64,000 nucleotides of DNA from Amaricoccus sp047275745 (GTDB lineage: Bacteria > Pseudomonadota > Alphaproteobacteria > Rhodobacterales > Rhodobacteraceae): positions 50,190-114,189 of the forward strand of contig NZ_JBKQWU010000009.1 in the NCBI RefSeq assembly GCF_047275745.1, written 5' to 3'. Of this stretch, positions 8,528-16,628 are shown in pieces (positions within the stretch are counted from its first letter, which is position 1; every line of letters starts with the position of its first letter). The translations under genes and the position numbers were made by a program. The notes under the pieces are model-generated. The model searched no databases and was not told the origin of the DNA. It saw only the letters and a list, made by a program, of their open reading frames with translations.

Positions 8528-10585
8528 ATGTCGGAGACGGTCGCGGCGGATACCCCCGGCGTCGAGGCGCTGATCGGGGAGTGGGAGGGCAGGTTCGGCC
8601 TGCCCCCCTTCGACCGGGTCAGTGTCGAGGCCATCGCGCCAGCCTTCGACTTGGCGATGTCGAGGGCGCGCGACCGGATCGATGCGATCGCGGCCGATCC
8701 GGCGCCGCCGAGCTTCGAGAACACGATCGAGGCGATGGAACGGGCGGAGGCCGAGCTTGATCGGGTCGGCGCGATCTTCTTCAACATCGCGGGCGCCCAC
8801 ACGAATGACGCGCTCGAAGCGCTGCGCCGCGACCTGAGCCCGAAGCTCTCGGCGCATGGTTCCGCGACAATGCTGAACGCCCCGCTGTTCGAGCGGATCG
8901 ACTCGCTCGAGCGGCGGGCGGAGACGCTCGGTTTCAGCGCGGAACAGCGTCGGGTGCTGATGCTCTATCACCGCATGTTCCGCCGCGCCGGCGCCGAGCT
9001 CGAAGGCGCGGACCGCGAGCGGCTGACGGAAATCATGAGCCGGCTCGCGGAGCTTGGCACGGCCTTCAGCCAGAACGTCCTGGCGGATGAGAAGTCCTGG
9101 GCGATGGAACTCGGGGCGGAAGACCTGGAAGGCCTGCCGGATTTCGTCGTCGCGGCGGCGGAGGAGGCGGCGAAGGAACGGGGGCATGGTGGTCACGTCG
9201 TCACGCTCTCGCGCAGCCTGATCGTCCCGTTCCTGCAGTTCTCGCCCCGGCGCGATCTTCGGGAGAAGGCGTTCCGCGCCTGGGTCGCGCGCGGTGCGAA
9301 CGGCGGCGAGACCGACAACCGCGCGATCGTCGCCGAGACGCTGAAGCTGCGCGAGGAGCGGGCGCGGCTGCTCGGCTACGAGAGTTTCGCGGCGTTCAAG
9401 CTCGATACCGAAATGGCGAAGACGCCCGAGACGGTGCGCGACCTGCTGACGGCTGTCTGGGAGCCTGCGAAGGTGCGCGCCGAGGAAGACGCCGCGCGGC
9501 TCACCGATCTGATGCGTGAGGATGGCGTCAACGGCGACCTGGAGCCCTGGGACTGGCGCTACTACTCCGCGATCCGGCAGAAGCGCGAGCACGATCTCGA
9601 CGAGGCCGAGCTCAAGCCCTATCTCGAACTCGACAACATGATCGCCGCCGCCTTCGATGTCGCGGGCCGGCTGTTCGGGTTGTCGTTCCACCCGCTCGAC
9701 ATTCCGCTCTACCATCCGGACGCGCGTGCCTGGGAAGTCCGCGCGGGCGACCGGCACATGGGCGTCTTCATCGGCGACTATTTCGCCCGGTCCTCGAAAC
9801 GGTCGGGCGCTTGGTGTTCGAGCTTCCGGTCGCAGTCGAAGTTCGACGGCGAGGTTCGGCCAATCGTGGTCAACGTCTGCAACTTCGCCAAGGCCCCGGC
9901 GGGATCGTCCAACCTGCTGACCTTCGACGACGCGCGGACCCTGTTCCATGAGTTCGGCCATGCGCTGCACAACCTTCTGTCGGACGTGACCTATCCGTTC
10001 ATCTCGGGAACCTCGGTCGCGCGCGATTTCGTCGAACTGCCGAGCCAGCTTTACGAGCATTGGCTCTCGACGCCCGAGGTCCTGTCCGAACACGCGCGGC
10101 ACGCCCGGACCGGGGCGCCGATGCCGGCGGAGCTTCTCGAACGGCTGCTCGCCGCGCGGAACTATGATCAGGGTTTCGCCACGGTCGAATATGTCACCTC
10201 GGCGCTGGTGGACCTCGACTTCCACGCCGGACCCGCGCCGGCCGATCCGATGGCGGCCGAGGCGGAGACCCTGGCCGGGCTCGGCGCGCCCCGTGCGATC
10301 CCGATGCGCCATGCCACGCCGCATTTCGCGCATGTCTTCTCCGGCGACGGCTATTCCTCGGGCTATTACTCCTACATGTGGTCGGAGGTGATGGACGCCG
10401 ACGCCTTCGCCGCCTTCGAGGAGGCCGGCGATCCGTTCGATCCGGAGGTCGCGGAGCGTCTGGCGGCGCGGATCTACTCCGCCGGTGGCTCGCGCGACGC
10501 GGCGGAACTCTACGAGGCGTTCCGGGGCCGGCTCCCGGGTGTCGAGGCGCTCCTGCGCCAGCGCGGCCTCCTCGATCCCGCCTGA
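8528..10585 (+). CDS. M3-family oligopeptidase (Dcp/PrlC type)
   Basis: 685 residues, the size of oligopeptidase A and dipeptidyl carboxypeptidase. The zinc motif HEFGHALH begins at about residue 474, and the third ligand Glu lies downstream in the GTSVARDFVELPSQLYEHW block. GYSSGYYSYMWSEV near the C-terminus is the substrate-recognition signature of the family. No signal peptide, so it is cytosolic and degrades short peptides such as cleaved signal peptides. Sequence alone does not separate PrlC from Dcp. Confidence 0.93.
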   Translation: MSETVAADTPGVEALIGEWEGRFGLPPFDRVSVEAIAPAFDLAMSRARDRIDAIAADPAPPSFENTIEAMERAEAELDRVGAIFFNIAGAHTNDALEALRRDLSPKLSAHGSATMLNAPLFERIDSLERRAETLGFSAEQRRVLMLYHRMFRRAGAELEGADRERLTEIMSRLAELGTAFSQNVLADEKSWAMELGAEDLEGLPDFVVAAAEEAAKERGHGGHVVTLSRSLIVPFLQFSPRRDLREKAFRAWVARGANGGETDNRAIVAETLKLREERARLLGYESFAAFKLDTEMAKTPETVRDLLTAVWEPAKVRAEEDAARLTDLMREDGVNGDLEPWDWRYYSAIRQKREHDLDEAELKPYLELDNMIAAAFDVAGRLFGLSFHPLDIPLYHPDARAWEVRAGDRHMGVFIGDYFARSSKRSGAWCSSFRSQSKFDGEVRPIVVNVCNFAKAPAGSSNLLTFDDARTLFHEFGHALHNLLSDVTYPFISGTSVARDFVELPSQLYEHWLSTPEVLSEHARHARTGAPMPAELLERLLAARNYDQGFATVEYVTSALVDLDFHAGPAPADPMAAEAETLAGLGAPRAIPMRHATPHFAHVFSGDGYSSGYYSYMWSEVMDADAFAAFEEAGDPFDPEVAERLAARIYSAGGSRDAAELYEAFRGRLPGVEALLRQRGLLDPA

Positions 10586-11066
10586 GGCAACCCCTTGGCG
10601 ATCGGCGGAAGTGTGCTAATCGCCTTGGTATGAGGTGGGTTGCGTTGACTCAACCAATGAGAGTATTCAGATTTATCTGAGGCGAGGACGATTCTCGCGG
10701 TGGTTGAGAAATTCCGAATGCTATGAGCGGAAATGCGCTGATCCGGTCGCTCCGAGTAAATTCCGCGTCGCATCTGGGGCAGTAACGGCATAGACGTTAC
10801 CCATTGTCGGCAACGGTTTGGTCAATGCGTTGCGAAGTTCTGCCCTGAGCGAATGCCCTCCCCCAGCCACGTCGCGTGGCGATCACGATTAACGATCACT
10901 CACAATCAGGTGAAACACTTTTTTCGTTATTTGGATGGAACGCTTGTTTCTTGAATGCGATCTAAATAGTGTAGTATCGCATCGGTATCGTGAGGCACGG
11001 CCGATTGAAACGGACAATCCCGGCGCTCCATCCGGAGAAGCGCCGGCAGAAGCGGGAAAATTCAGG
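10586..11066 (+). promoter_or_regulatory. 481-base AT-richer intergenic region upstream of mucR
   Basis: No gene is supported here. The first part has an inverted repeat, GGCGAT at 10598-10603 with ATCGCC at 10618-10623, which may cap the peptidase transcript although no T-run follows. From about 10650 the region is clearly richer in A+T than the surroundings. TTGAAT near 10952 followed by TAGTAT near 10973 is a possible sigma-70 promoter with a short spacer (15 bases). MucR proteins typically bind AT-rich DNA and autoregulate, so this stretch is the expected operator. The open frame running into mucR from 10935 lacks a credible ribosome binding site. Confidence 0.45.
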
Positions 11067-11483
11067 ATGATGGAAGATCAGACGATAGGGCGCGGCGAGA
11101 TTCTGGCGCTGACCACTGAAATCGTTTCGGCGCATGTGGCGAACAACGCCGTCGTCCAGAACGAAGTTCCAGAGCTGATCCAGTCGGTTTTCACGAAGCT
11201 GACCGAACTCGCCTCCGGCGAGGAGGCGGCTTCCGTCGAACTGACCCCCGCGGTTCCGGTGAAGAAATCGGTGACGGACGACTACATCGTCTGTCTCGAG
11301 GACGGCAAGAAGCTGAAGATGCTGAAGCGGCACCTGATGACCGCCTACGGCATGACGCCGGAGGAATACCGCGCGAAATGGGGCCTGAAGCCGGACTACC
11401 CGATGGTGGCGCCGAACTACGCCGCCAAGCGGCAGGAGTTGGCGAAGAAGATCGGGCTTGGCCGCAAGCCCCGGGCGAAGTAA
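11067..11483 (+). CDS. mucR: MucR/Ros-family zinc-finger-type transcriptional regulator
   Basis: 138 residues from the first of two adjacent ATGs (11067, 11070). The helical N-terminal domain (EIVSAHVANNAVVQNEVPELIQSV) is the oligomerisation region of the family, and the C-terminal DNA-binding domain runs from about residue 70. The zinc-finger positions read Cys76, Asp79 and His89. The place of the fourth ligand (Ros His97) is Tyr94 in HLMTAYGMTPEEYR, so classical zinc binding may be absent, as reported for some zinc-free Ros homologues. Family members silence AT-rich promoters for exopolysaccharide, motility and cell-cycle genes. Confidence 0.92.
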   Translation: MMEDQTIGRGEILALTTEIVSAHVANNAVVQNEVPELIQSVFTKLTELASGEEAASVELTPAVPVKKSVTDDYIVCLEDGKKLKMLKRHLMTAYGMTPEEYRAKWGLKPDYPMVAPNYAAKRQELAKKIGLGRKPRAK

Positions 11484-11513
11484 ACCCACTTCAGCGCCAC
11501 ATCTGAGTTGACG

Positions 11514-11550
11514 GAAGGCACCCGGCCCACGGCCGGTGTGCCTTTCGGTT
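11514..11550 (+). terminator. Intrinsic terminator-like hairpin after mucR
   Basis: GAAGGCACCCGGCC (11514-11527) pairs with GGCCGGTGTGCCTTT (11531-11545) around a CAC loop with a single bulged T. It is followed by CGGTTTG. The stem is strong and the T-tract short. It lies between the mucR stop and the miaB ATG and should separate the two transcripts. Confidence 0.6.
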
Positions 11551-11565
11551 TGAGGGGTACGGGGA

Positions 11566-12888
11566 ATGTCCGCGCCGGGAAAGAAGCTTTTCGTCAAGAC
11601 CTACGGCTGTCAGATGAACGTCTATGACAGCGAACGGATGGCTTCCGCGCTGGCGACCCAGGGCTATGAGGCGACCGATACCGCCGATGATGCCGATCTG
11701 ATCCTGCTGAACACCTGCCATATCCGCGAGAAGGCGGCCGAGAAGGTCTATTCGGATATCGGACGGTTGCGCCCGCTCAAGGCCGCGCGGCCCGATCTCA
11801 GGATCGGCGTCACCGGCTGCGTGGCCCAGGCCGAGGGTGGCGAGATCCTGCGGCGTGCGCCGCTCGTCGATCTGGTGGTCGGGCCGCAGGCCTATCACCG
11901 CCTGCCCGCGATGCTCGACCGGACGGGCGCGGGCGAGCGGCCGGTCGATACCGAGTTCCCGCCAGAGGACAAGTTCGACCATCTGCCCGAGGCGCCCCGG
12001 GCGCGGCGGGCGCCGGCAGCCTTCTTGACGGTTCAGGAGGGCTGCGACAAGTTCTGCGCGTTCTGCGTCGTCCCCTATACCCGCGGCGCCGAAGTCTCGC
12101 GCCCCGCCGGGCGCATCCTCGCCGAGGCGCGCGATCTGGTGGCACGCGGCGTGGTCGAGATCACGCTCCTCGGCCAGAACGTGAACGCCTATCGCGACGA
12201 GAACGGCGAGACGCTGGCGGGGTTGATCGCCAGCCTCGCGAAGATCGAGGGCCTCGCGCGCATCCGCTACACGACCTCGCATCCGAACGACATGTCCGAC
12301 GACCTGATCGCGGCCCATGGGCAGGAGCCGAAGCTGATGCCCTTCCTGCATCTGCCGGTGCAGTCGGGGAGCGACCGGATTCTGAAGGCGATGAACCGCA
12401 GGCACGGCGCGGAACAGTACCTGCGCCTGATCGAGCGCATCCGCGCCGCGCGGCCGGACATCGCGCTCTCGGGCGATTTCATCACCGGCTTCCCCGGCGA
12501 GACCGATGGCGATTTCGCCGATACGCTCGCGCTCGTCGAGGCGGTCAACTACGCTCAGGCGTTCTCCTTCGCCTATTCCCCGCGACCCGGCACGCCCGCC
12601 GCCGGGCGGGAAGACCTGCCCCAGACGGTGAAGTCCGAACGGCTCCAGCGGCTGCAGGACCTGCTCGGCCGCCAGCAGGCGGCGTTTCAGGAAACCATGA
12701 TCGGGCGGGACCTGCCGGTCCTGATCGAGAAGCGGGGCCGCGAACCGGGGCAGATCGCCGGCAAGTCGCCCTATCTCAACGCGGTCCAGATCGACGCGGG
12801 CGCGGAGCTGATCGGCCGGATCGTGCGGGCGCGCGTGACGGCCGCGGGACGCAATTCGCTTTTCGGCGAATTGCTCGACGCGGCGTGA
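11566..12888 (+). CDS. miaB: tRNA-2-methylthio-N6-dimethylallyladenosine synthase MiaB
   Basis: 440 residues with the three-domain methylthiotransferase layout. The N-terminal UPF0004 domain has its three auxiliary-cluster cysteines in TYGCQMN, NTCHIRE and TGCVAQ. The radical SAM core has CxxxCxxC in GCDKFCAFCVVPYTRG. A C-terminal TRAM domain ends near GRNSLFGELL. It adds the methylthio group to i6A37 in tRNAs reading UNN codons. It starts a co-directional gene run, and its stop overlaps the start of the next gene (GTGA). Confidence 0.96.
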   Translation: MSAPGKKLFVKTYGCQMNVYDSERMASALATQGYEATDTADDADLILLNTCHIREKAAEKVYSDIGRLRPLKAARPDLRIGVTGCVAQAEGGEILRRAPLVDLVVGPQAYHRLPAMLDRTGAGERPVDTEFPPEDKFDHLPEAPRARRAPAAFLTVQEGCDKFCAFCVVPYTRGAEVSRPAGRILAEARDLVARGVVEITLLGQNVNAYRDENGETLAGLIASLAKIEGLARIRYTTSHPNDMSDDLIAAHGQEPKLMPFLHLPVQSGSDRILKAMNRRHGAEQYLRLIERIRAARPDIALSGDFITGFPGETDGDFADTLALVEAVNYAQAFSFAYSPRPGTPAAGREDLPQTVKSERLQRLQDLLGRQQAAFQETMIGRDLPVLIEKRGREPGQIAGKSPYLNAVQIDAGAELIGRIVRARVTAAGRNSLFGELLDAA

Positions 12889-13976
12889 ACGCCGAGGCGC
12901 CGCGGCCGGCCGCGGCTTCCATCGACTGTGTGCACTACGACATCACCGACCTCTGCAACGCGGGCTGCCCGCAATGTCCAAGGACGGACCCGGGAGGCTG
13001 CCGTCCCCAGGACTGGCTCGCCAAACACGCGTCGAGCCTCGAAGAGTTTCGCGCCTACAGCCCACCGGAGCTTCTGGCCGGGCTCGAATCGGCGTATTTC
13101 TGCGGCAATTACGGCGACGCCGCCGTGGTGCCGGATCTGATCGAGATCCTGCGCTACTGCTGGGAGGCGAATCCGAAGCTGAAACTCCAGCTTCATACCA
13201 ACGCGGGAATGCGCGGGCGCGACTGGTGGGGCGCACTCGCCGAGGCGGCGAAGGGCAAGCGGTTCGAGGTCGTCGCAGCGATCGACGGGGCGAGCCAGGA
13301 GACGAACAGCCTCTACCGGGTGCGGACCGATTTCGCCCGCGTCATCGGCAATCTGACCGCCTTCATCGACAAGGGCGGCAGGGCCCAGTGGCGGATGCTG
13401 GTCTTCCGCCACAACGAGCACGAGGTTGCGAAGGCCGAGGCGATGGCGAAGCAACTCGGCTTCGTGGGCTTTCGAGCCTATCCGTCGAACCGGTTCAACG
13501 GGCCGGACTTCCGCTACACCCTCGGCGGGCGGGAATTCGTGCTGGAGCCGCCGACGGCCAAGGTGGCGCCAAAGGTGGAAGGCCGGCATTCGATCGACCG
13601 GGAGGAAGTCACGCGGACCGAGGCCTATATCGACTGCGAGGCGATCCGGAAATCGACGGCCTATCTCGATTTCGAAGGCTATCTGCTGCCCTGCTGCTAC
13701 TTCGGCCGGCGGCTCTACATTCACCACCACGGCGGCGCCGCGCGGGATGACAAGGTTCTGGCGGCGCTCTTCGACGAATTCGACATGGAGCGGCTGAATG
13801 TCGCGCGCCACGGCTACGCCGCCGCTCGCGCCGCCTATGACGAATTCCTGGAGTTTCTCGCCCCCTACTGGGACCGGCAGGAACCGAAGCTCTGCAAGTC
13901 GGTCTGCGGCAGGAAGCGGACGGTTCCGGCCGATGACCCCGCGTCGCGGACAGGCGACGGAGCCGCGGGCTCCTGA
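12885..13976 (+). CDS. Radical SAM protein with SPASM-like C-terminal cysteines, substrate unknown
   Basis: 363 residues starting with GTG at 12885 inside the miaB stop. The radical SAM cluster motif is CNAGCPQC (C-x3-C-x2-C) near residues 24-31. Downstream cysteines in DCEAIRKS, YLLPCCYFG and the near-terminal KLCKSVCGRK resemble a SPASM/twitch auxiliary cluster, as in enzymes that modify peptides or sugars. No precursor peptide or partner is adjacent. Translational coupling to miaB suggests co-expression, but a role in tRNA modification would be inference only. I do not recognise a named family. Confidence 0.8.
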   Translation: MNAEAPRPAAASIDCVHYDITDLCNAGCPQCPRTDPGGCRPQDWLAKHASSLEEFRAYSPPELLAGLESAYFCGNYGDAAVVPDLIEILRYCWEANPKLKLQLHTNAGMRGRDWWGALAEAAKGKRFEVVAAIDGASQETNSLYRVRTDFARVIGNLTAFIDKGGRAQWRMLVFRHNEHEVAKAEAMAKQLGFVGFRAYPSNRFNGPDFRYTLGGREFVLEPPTAKVAPKVEGRHSIDREEVTRTEAYIDCEAIRKSTAYLDFEGYLLPCCYFGRRLYIHHHGGAARDDKVLAALFDEFDMERLNVARHGYAAARAAYDEFLEFLAPYWDRQEPKLCKSVCGRKRTVPADDPASRTGDGAAGS

Positions 13977-14049
13977 GCTTGCGCTTGCGCGGTTGCCCCG
14001 GCTGGGGCAGTCTCGACCTGTCCCGCAGTCTCTTGCCGCCGGAGGCCCA

Positions 14050-15075
14050 TTGGCGACCAACGCCCCCTATCCCGCTCCGATCACGGATGAAACATCCGAC
14101 AGTGTGCTGCAGTTTCCGGACAACCGCTTGCTCATCGATCTCTGCGGAGAACTGGACCGGAACATCGTCCAGATCGAGCAGCGGCTTGGCGTGGCGATCC
14201 ACCGACGAGGCAACGAACTCGCACTCCATGGCACGGCCGAGGCGACGGCTGCGGGCGAACAGGTGCTGCGCGCGCTCTATGCGCGGCTGGAGCAGGGGCG
14301 GCCGGTGACGCCCGGGGACATCGACGCGGTGATCCGGATGGGACCGGGCGGCGAGCGCGATCCCGCACCCGCGAAACCGGACCCCGGGCAGCTCGACATG
14401 TTCGGGGCCGAACCGCTGGAGATCCGCACCCGGCGCAAGGTGGTGGAGCCGCGGACGCCGACTCAGCGCGCCTATGTGCGCCACCTCTTCCAGCACGAAC
14501 TTGTCTTCGGCGTCGGTCCGGCGGGGACCGGCAAGACCTATCTCGCGGTCGCGGCGGCGGTGGCGATGTTCATCGAGGGTCGGGTCGACAAGATCATACT
14601 CAGCCGCCCGGCGGTGGAGGCGGGCGAGCGGCTCGGCTTCCTGCCCGGCGACATGAAGGAGAAGGTCGATCCCTACATGCAGCCGCTCTACGACGCGCTG
14701 AACGACTTCTTCCCGCCCAAGCAGGTGCAGAAGATGATCGAGGAGAAGCAGATCGAGATCGCGCCGCTCGCCTTCATGCGCGGCCGCACGCTCGCCAATG
14801 CCTTCGTGGTTCTCGACGAGGCGCAGAACGCGACCACGATGCAGATGAAGATGTTCCTGACCCGGCTCGGCGAAGGCAGCCGCATGGCGGTGACCGGTGA
14901 CGTGACGCAGATCGATCTGCCGCGCGGCGTGATGTCGGGGCTCGTGGAGGCGGAAAGGGTACTGCGCGGGGTCGAGGGCATCGGCTTCGCCTATTTCAAG
15001 GCCGAGGACGTGGTGCGCCATCCTCTCGTCGCGCGGATCATCCGCGCCTACGAGAGCGCGCGCCCCGAGGGGTAG
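14050..15075 (+). CDS. phoH: PhoH-family ATPase
   Basis: 341 residues using a TTG start at 14050, with GGAGG at 14041-14045. This start gives the usual short N-terminus before the conserved LQFPDNRLLIDLCGELDRN. Walker A is GPAGTGKTYLA and Walker B is VVLDEAQNA, followed by MAVTGDVTQIDLPRG (helicase-like motif). PhoH proteins are cytosolic ATPases linked to RNA metabolism, and their gene is very often next to ybeY, as here. The open frame extends upstream, but that part is not conserved-looking. Confidence 0.92.
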   Translation: MATNAPYPAPITDETSDSVLQFPDNRLLIDLCGELDRNIVQIEQRLGVAIHRRGNELALHGTAEATAAGEQVLRALYARLEQGRPVTPGDIDAVIRMGPGGERDPAPAKPDPGQLDMFGAEPLEIRTRRKVVEPRTPTQRAYVRHLFQHELVFGVGPAGTGKTYLAVAAAVAMFIEGRVDKIILSRPAVEAGERLGFLPGDMKEKVDPYMQPLYDALNDFFPPKQVQKMIEEKQIEIAPLAFMRGRTLANAFVVLDEAQNATTMQMKMFLTRLGEGSRMAVTGDVTQIDLPRGVMSGLVEAERVLRGVEGIGFAYFKAEDVVRHPLVARIIRAYESARPEG

Positions 15076-15084
15076 GAGCCGGAG

Positions 15085-15681
15085 ATGAGCGCGGCGGCGG
15101 CCGGGGGAACTCCACCCGGCGAAAACTCACCCGATGAGAATTCAGCCAGCGAGGGCCCGGTCGGCGCGGATCTGGTCGACATGGATCGGGTCGGCGAGAA
15201 TCCGCTGGTCGATCTGGTGATCGAGGAGCCGCGCTGGGAGGCGGCGGGAATCGCCTCGGTCGCCGAGGCCGCCGCGCGCCGGACGCTCGAGGCCGCGGGG
15301 CGCGATCCCGGGCGACACGAGGTCAGCCTCCTCGCCTGCGACGACGCGCGCATCGCCGCGCTGAACGCGGATTTCCGCGGGAAACCCGGGCCGACCAACG
15401 TGCTGTCCTGGCCGGCTTTCGAGGAGGCGGTGCCCGCGCCGGCCGCCGAGGATCCCGAGCCGCTCTTTCTCGGCGATCTGGCGCTGGCCTACGAGACCTG
15501 CGCGCGGGAAGCGGAGTCGGGCGGGATCGGCCTCGCCGACCATGCGGCGCATCTCGTCGTGCACGGGCTCCTGCACCTGCTCGGCTACGACCACGAGATG
15601 GAAGACGAGGCCGACGAGATGGAAATGTTCGAGACGAAAATACTTGCCAGTCTGGGGGTGGCCGACCCATATTCGCGATAG
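15085..15681 (+). CDS. ybeY: Endoribonuclease YbeY
   Basis: 198 residues. The metal-binding signature HGLLHLLGYDH, followed by EMEDEADEME, identifies YbeY, a single-strand-specific RNase for 16S rRNA 3'-end maturation and ribosome quality control. The first 33 residues are a Gly/Ser/Glu-rich extension not usual in the family. An internal ATG at 15181 (MDRVGENPLVDLVIEEPRW) would give a canonical-length protein. I keep the upstream ATG because GCCGGAG precedes it. It lies between phoH and corC, the common bacterial order. Confidence 0.94.
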   Translation: MSAAAAGGTPPGENSPDENSASEGPVGADLVDMDRVGENPLVDLVIEEPRWEAAGIASVAEAAARRTLEAAGRDPGRHEVSLLACDDARIAALNADFRGKPGPTNVLSWPAFEEAVPAPAAEDPEPLFLGDLALAYETCAREAESGGIGLADHAAHLVVHGLLHLLGYDHEMEDEADEMEMFETKILASLGVADPYSR

Positions 15682-15720
15682 GGGCGCCCCTTGGGCGCGG
15701 TGGTTTCCGGATAGGGAGAT

Positions 15721-16623
15721 ATGGGCGAGACACATGACGCGCACCCGGCGACGGGGCAGCACGTATCGGACGATGGAGATCCGGACAGTCCCGCCAGATC
15801 GACGTTCTTCTCACGGCTTTTCCGGCGCGAGAGCCCCGAAGCCGAAGATCGCGAAAATGATGACGAGGAGGAGACGGGGGGGGATTCCTCCGACGAGATG
15901 CTCCTCAACCTCCGCAAGCTCGCATCGATGCGGGTGGATGACGTCTCCGTGCCGCGGGCCGAGATCGTCGCGGTGCCCGATGACTGCTCGCTCGAACAGC
16001 TGGTCGAGACCTTCCGCGAGAGCACGCTTTCGCGCCTGCCGGTCTATACGGAATCGCTGGATCAGCCGCGCGGCATGATCCACCTCAAGGACCTCGCGCT
16101 GACCTACGGCTTCGGCGCGCCGGCCGAGGGTTTCGTCCTCGGGCCGCTGATCCGCCCGCTGCTCTATGTGCCGCCCTCGATGCCGATCGGCGCGCTGCTG
16201 CAGAAGATGCGGGCGGCGCATACGCATATGGCACTGATGATCGACGAATACGGCGGGGTCGACGGTCTCGTCACCATAGAGGATCTGGTCGAGCAGATCG
16301 TGGGCGACATCGCCGACGAGCATGACGAGGCCGAGAGCCAGCTCTGGGCGCGCGAGCCAGATGGTTCGATCATCGCGCAGGCCCGGGTCGAGATCGAGGA
16401 TTTCGAGGATGAGACGGGCATCGAATTGATGCCGCCCGACCGCGCCGAGGAAGTCGACACGCTCGGCGGGCTCGTCGTCCTGCTCGCGGGCCGGGTGCCG
16501 GCGGTTGGCGAACTGGTGGCGCATCCCGCGGGCCATGAATTCGAGATCCTCGACGGCGATGTCCGCCGCCTGACGCGGCTTCGGCTGCGGCCCGGTCCGG
16601 ATCTGCGGGCCGCCGCCGAGTAG
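15721..16623 (+). CDS. corC: CorC/HlyC-type CBS-domain protein
   Basis: 300 residues without membrane segments. After an acidic N-terminus come two CBS domains (about residues 72-195; SMRVDDVSVPRAEIVAVP starts the first, and HMALMIDEYGGVDGLVTIEDL is in the second). A C-terminal CorC_HlyC domain ends with GHEFEILDGD. Members are cytosolic partners of magnesium/cobalt efflux or of envelope functions. It sits between ybeY and lnt, the same order as in many proteobacteria. Five bases separate it from the lnt TTG start. Confidence 0.92.
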   Translation: MGETHDAHPATGQHVSDDGDPDSPARSTFFSRLFRRESPEAEDRENDDEEETGGDSSDEMLLNLRKLASMRVDDVSVPRAEIVAVPDDCSLEQLVETFRESTLSRLPVYTESLDQPRGMIHLKDLALTYGFGAPAEGFVLGPLIRPLLYVPPSMPIGALLQKMRAAHTHMALMIDEYGGVDGLVTIEDLVEQIVGDIADEHDEAESQLWAREPDGSIIAQARVEIEDFEDETGIELMPPDRAEEVDTLGGLVVLLAGRVPAVGELVAHPAGHEFEILDGDVRRLTRLRLRPGPDLRAAAE

Positions 16624-16628
16624 ACGGA

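Noticed and set aside
10935..11066. N-terminal extension of MucR from ATG 10935
   Set aside because: The extra 44 residues are unlike the family, overlap the likely promoter, and lack a good ribosome binding site.
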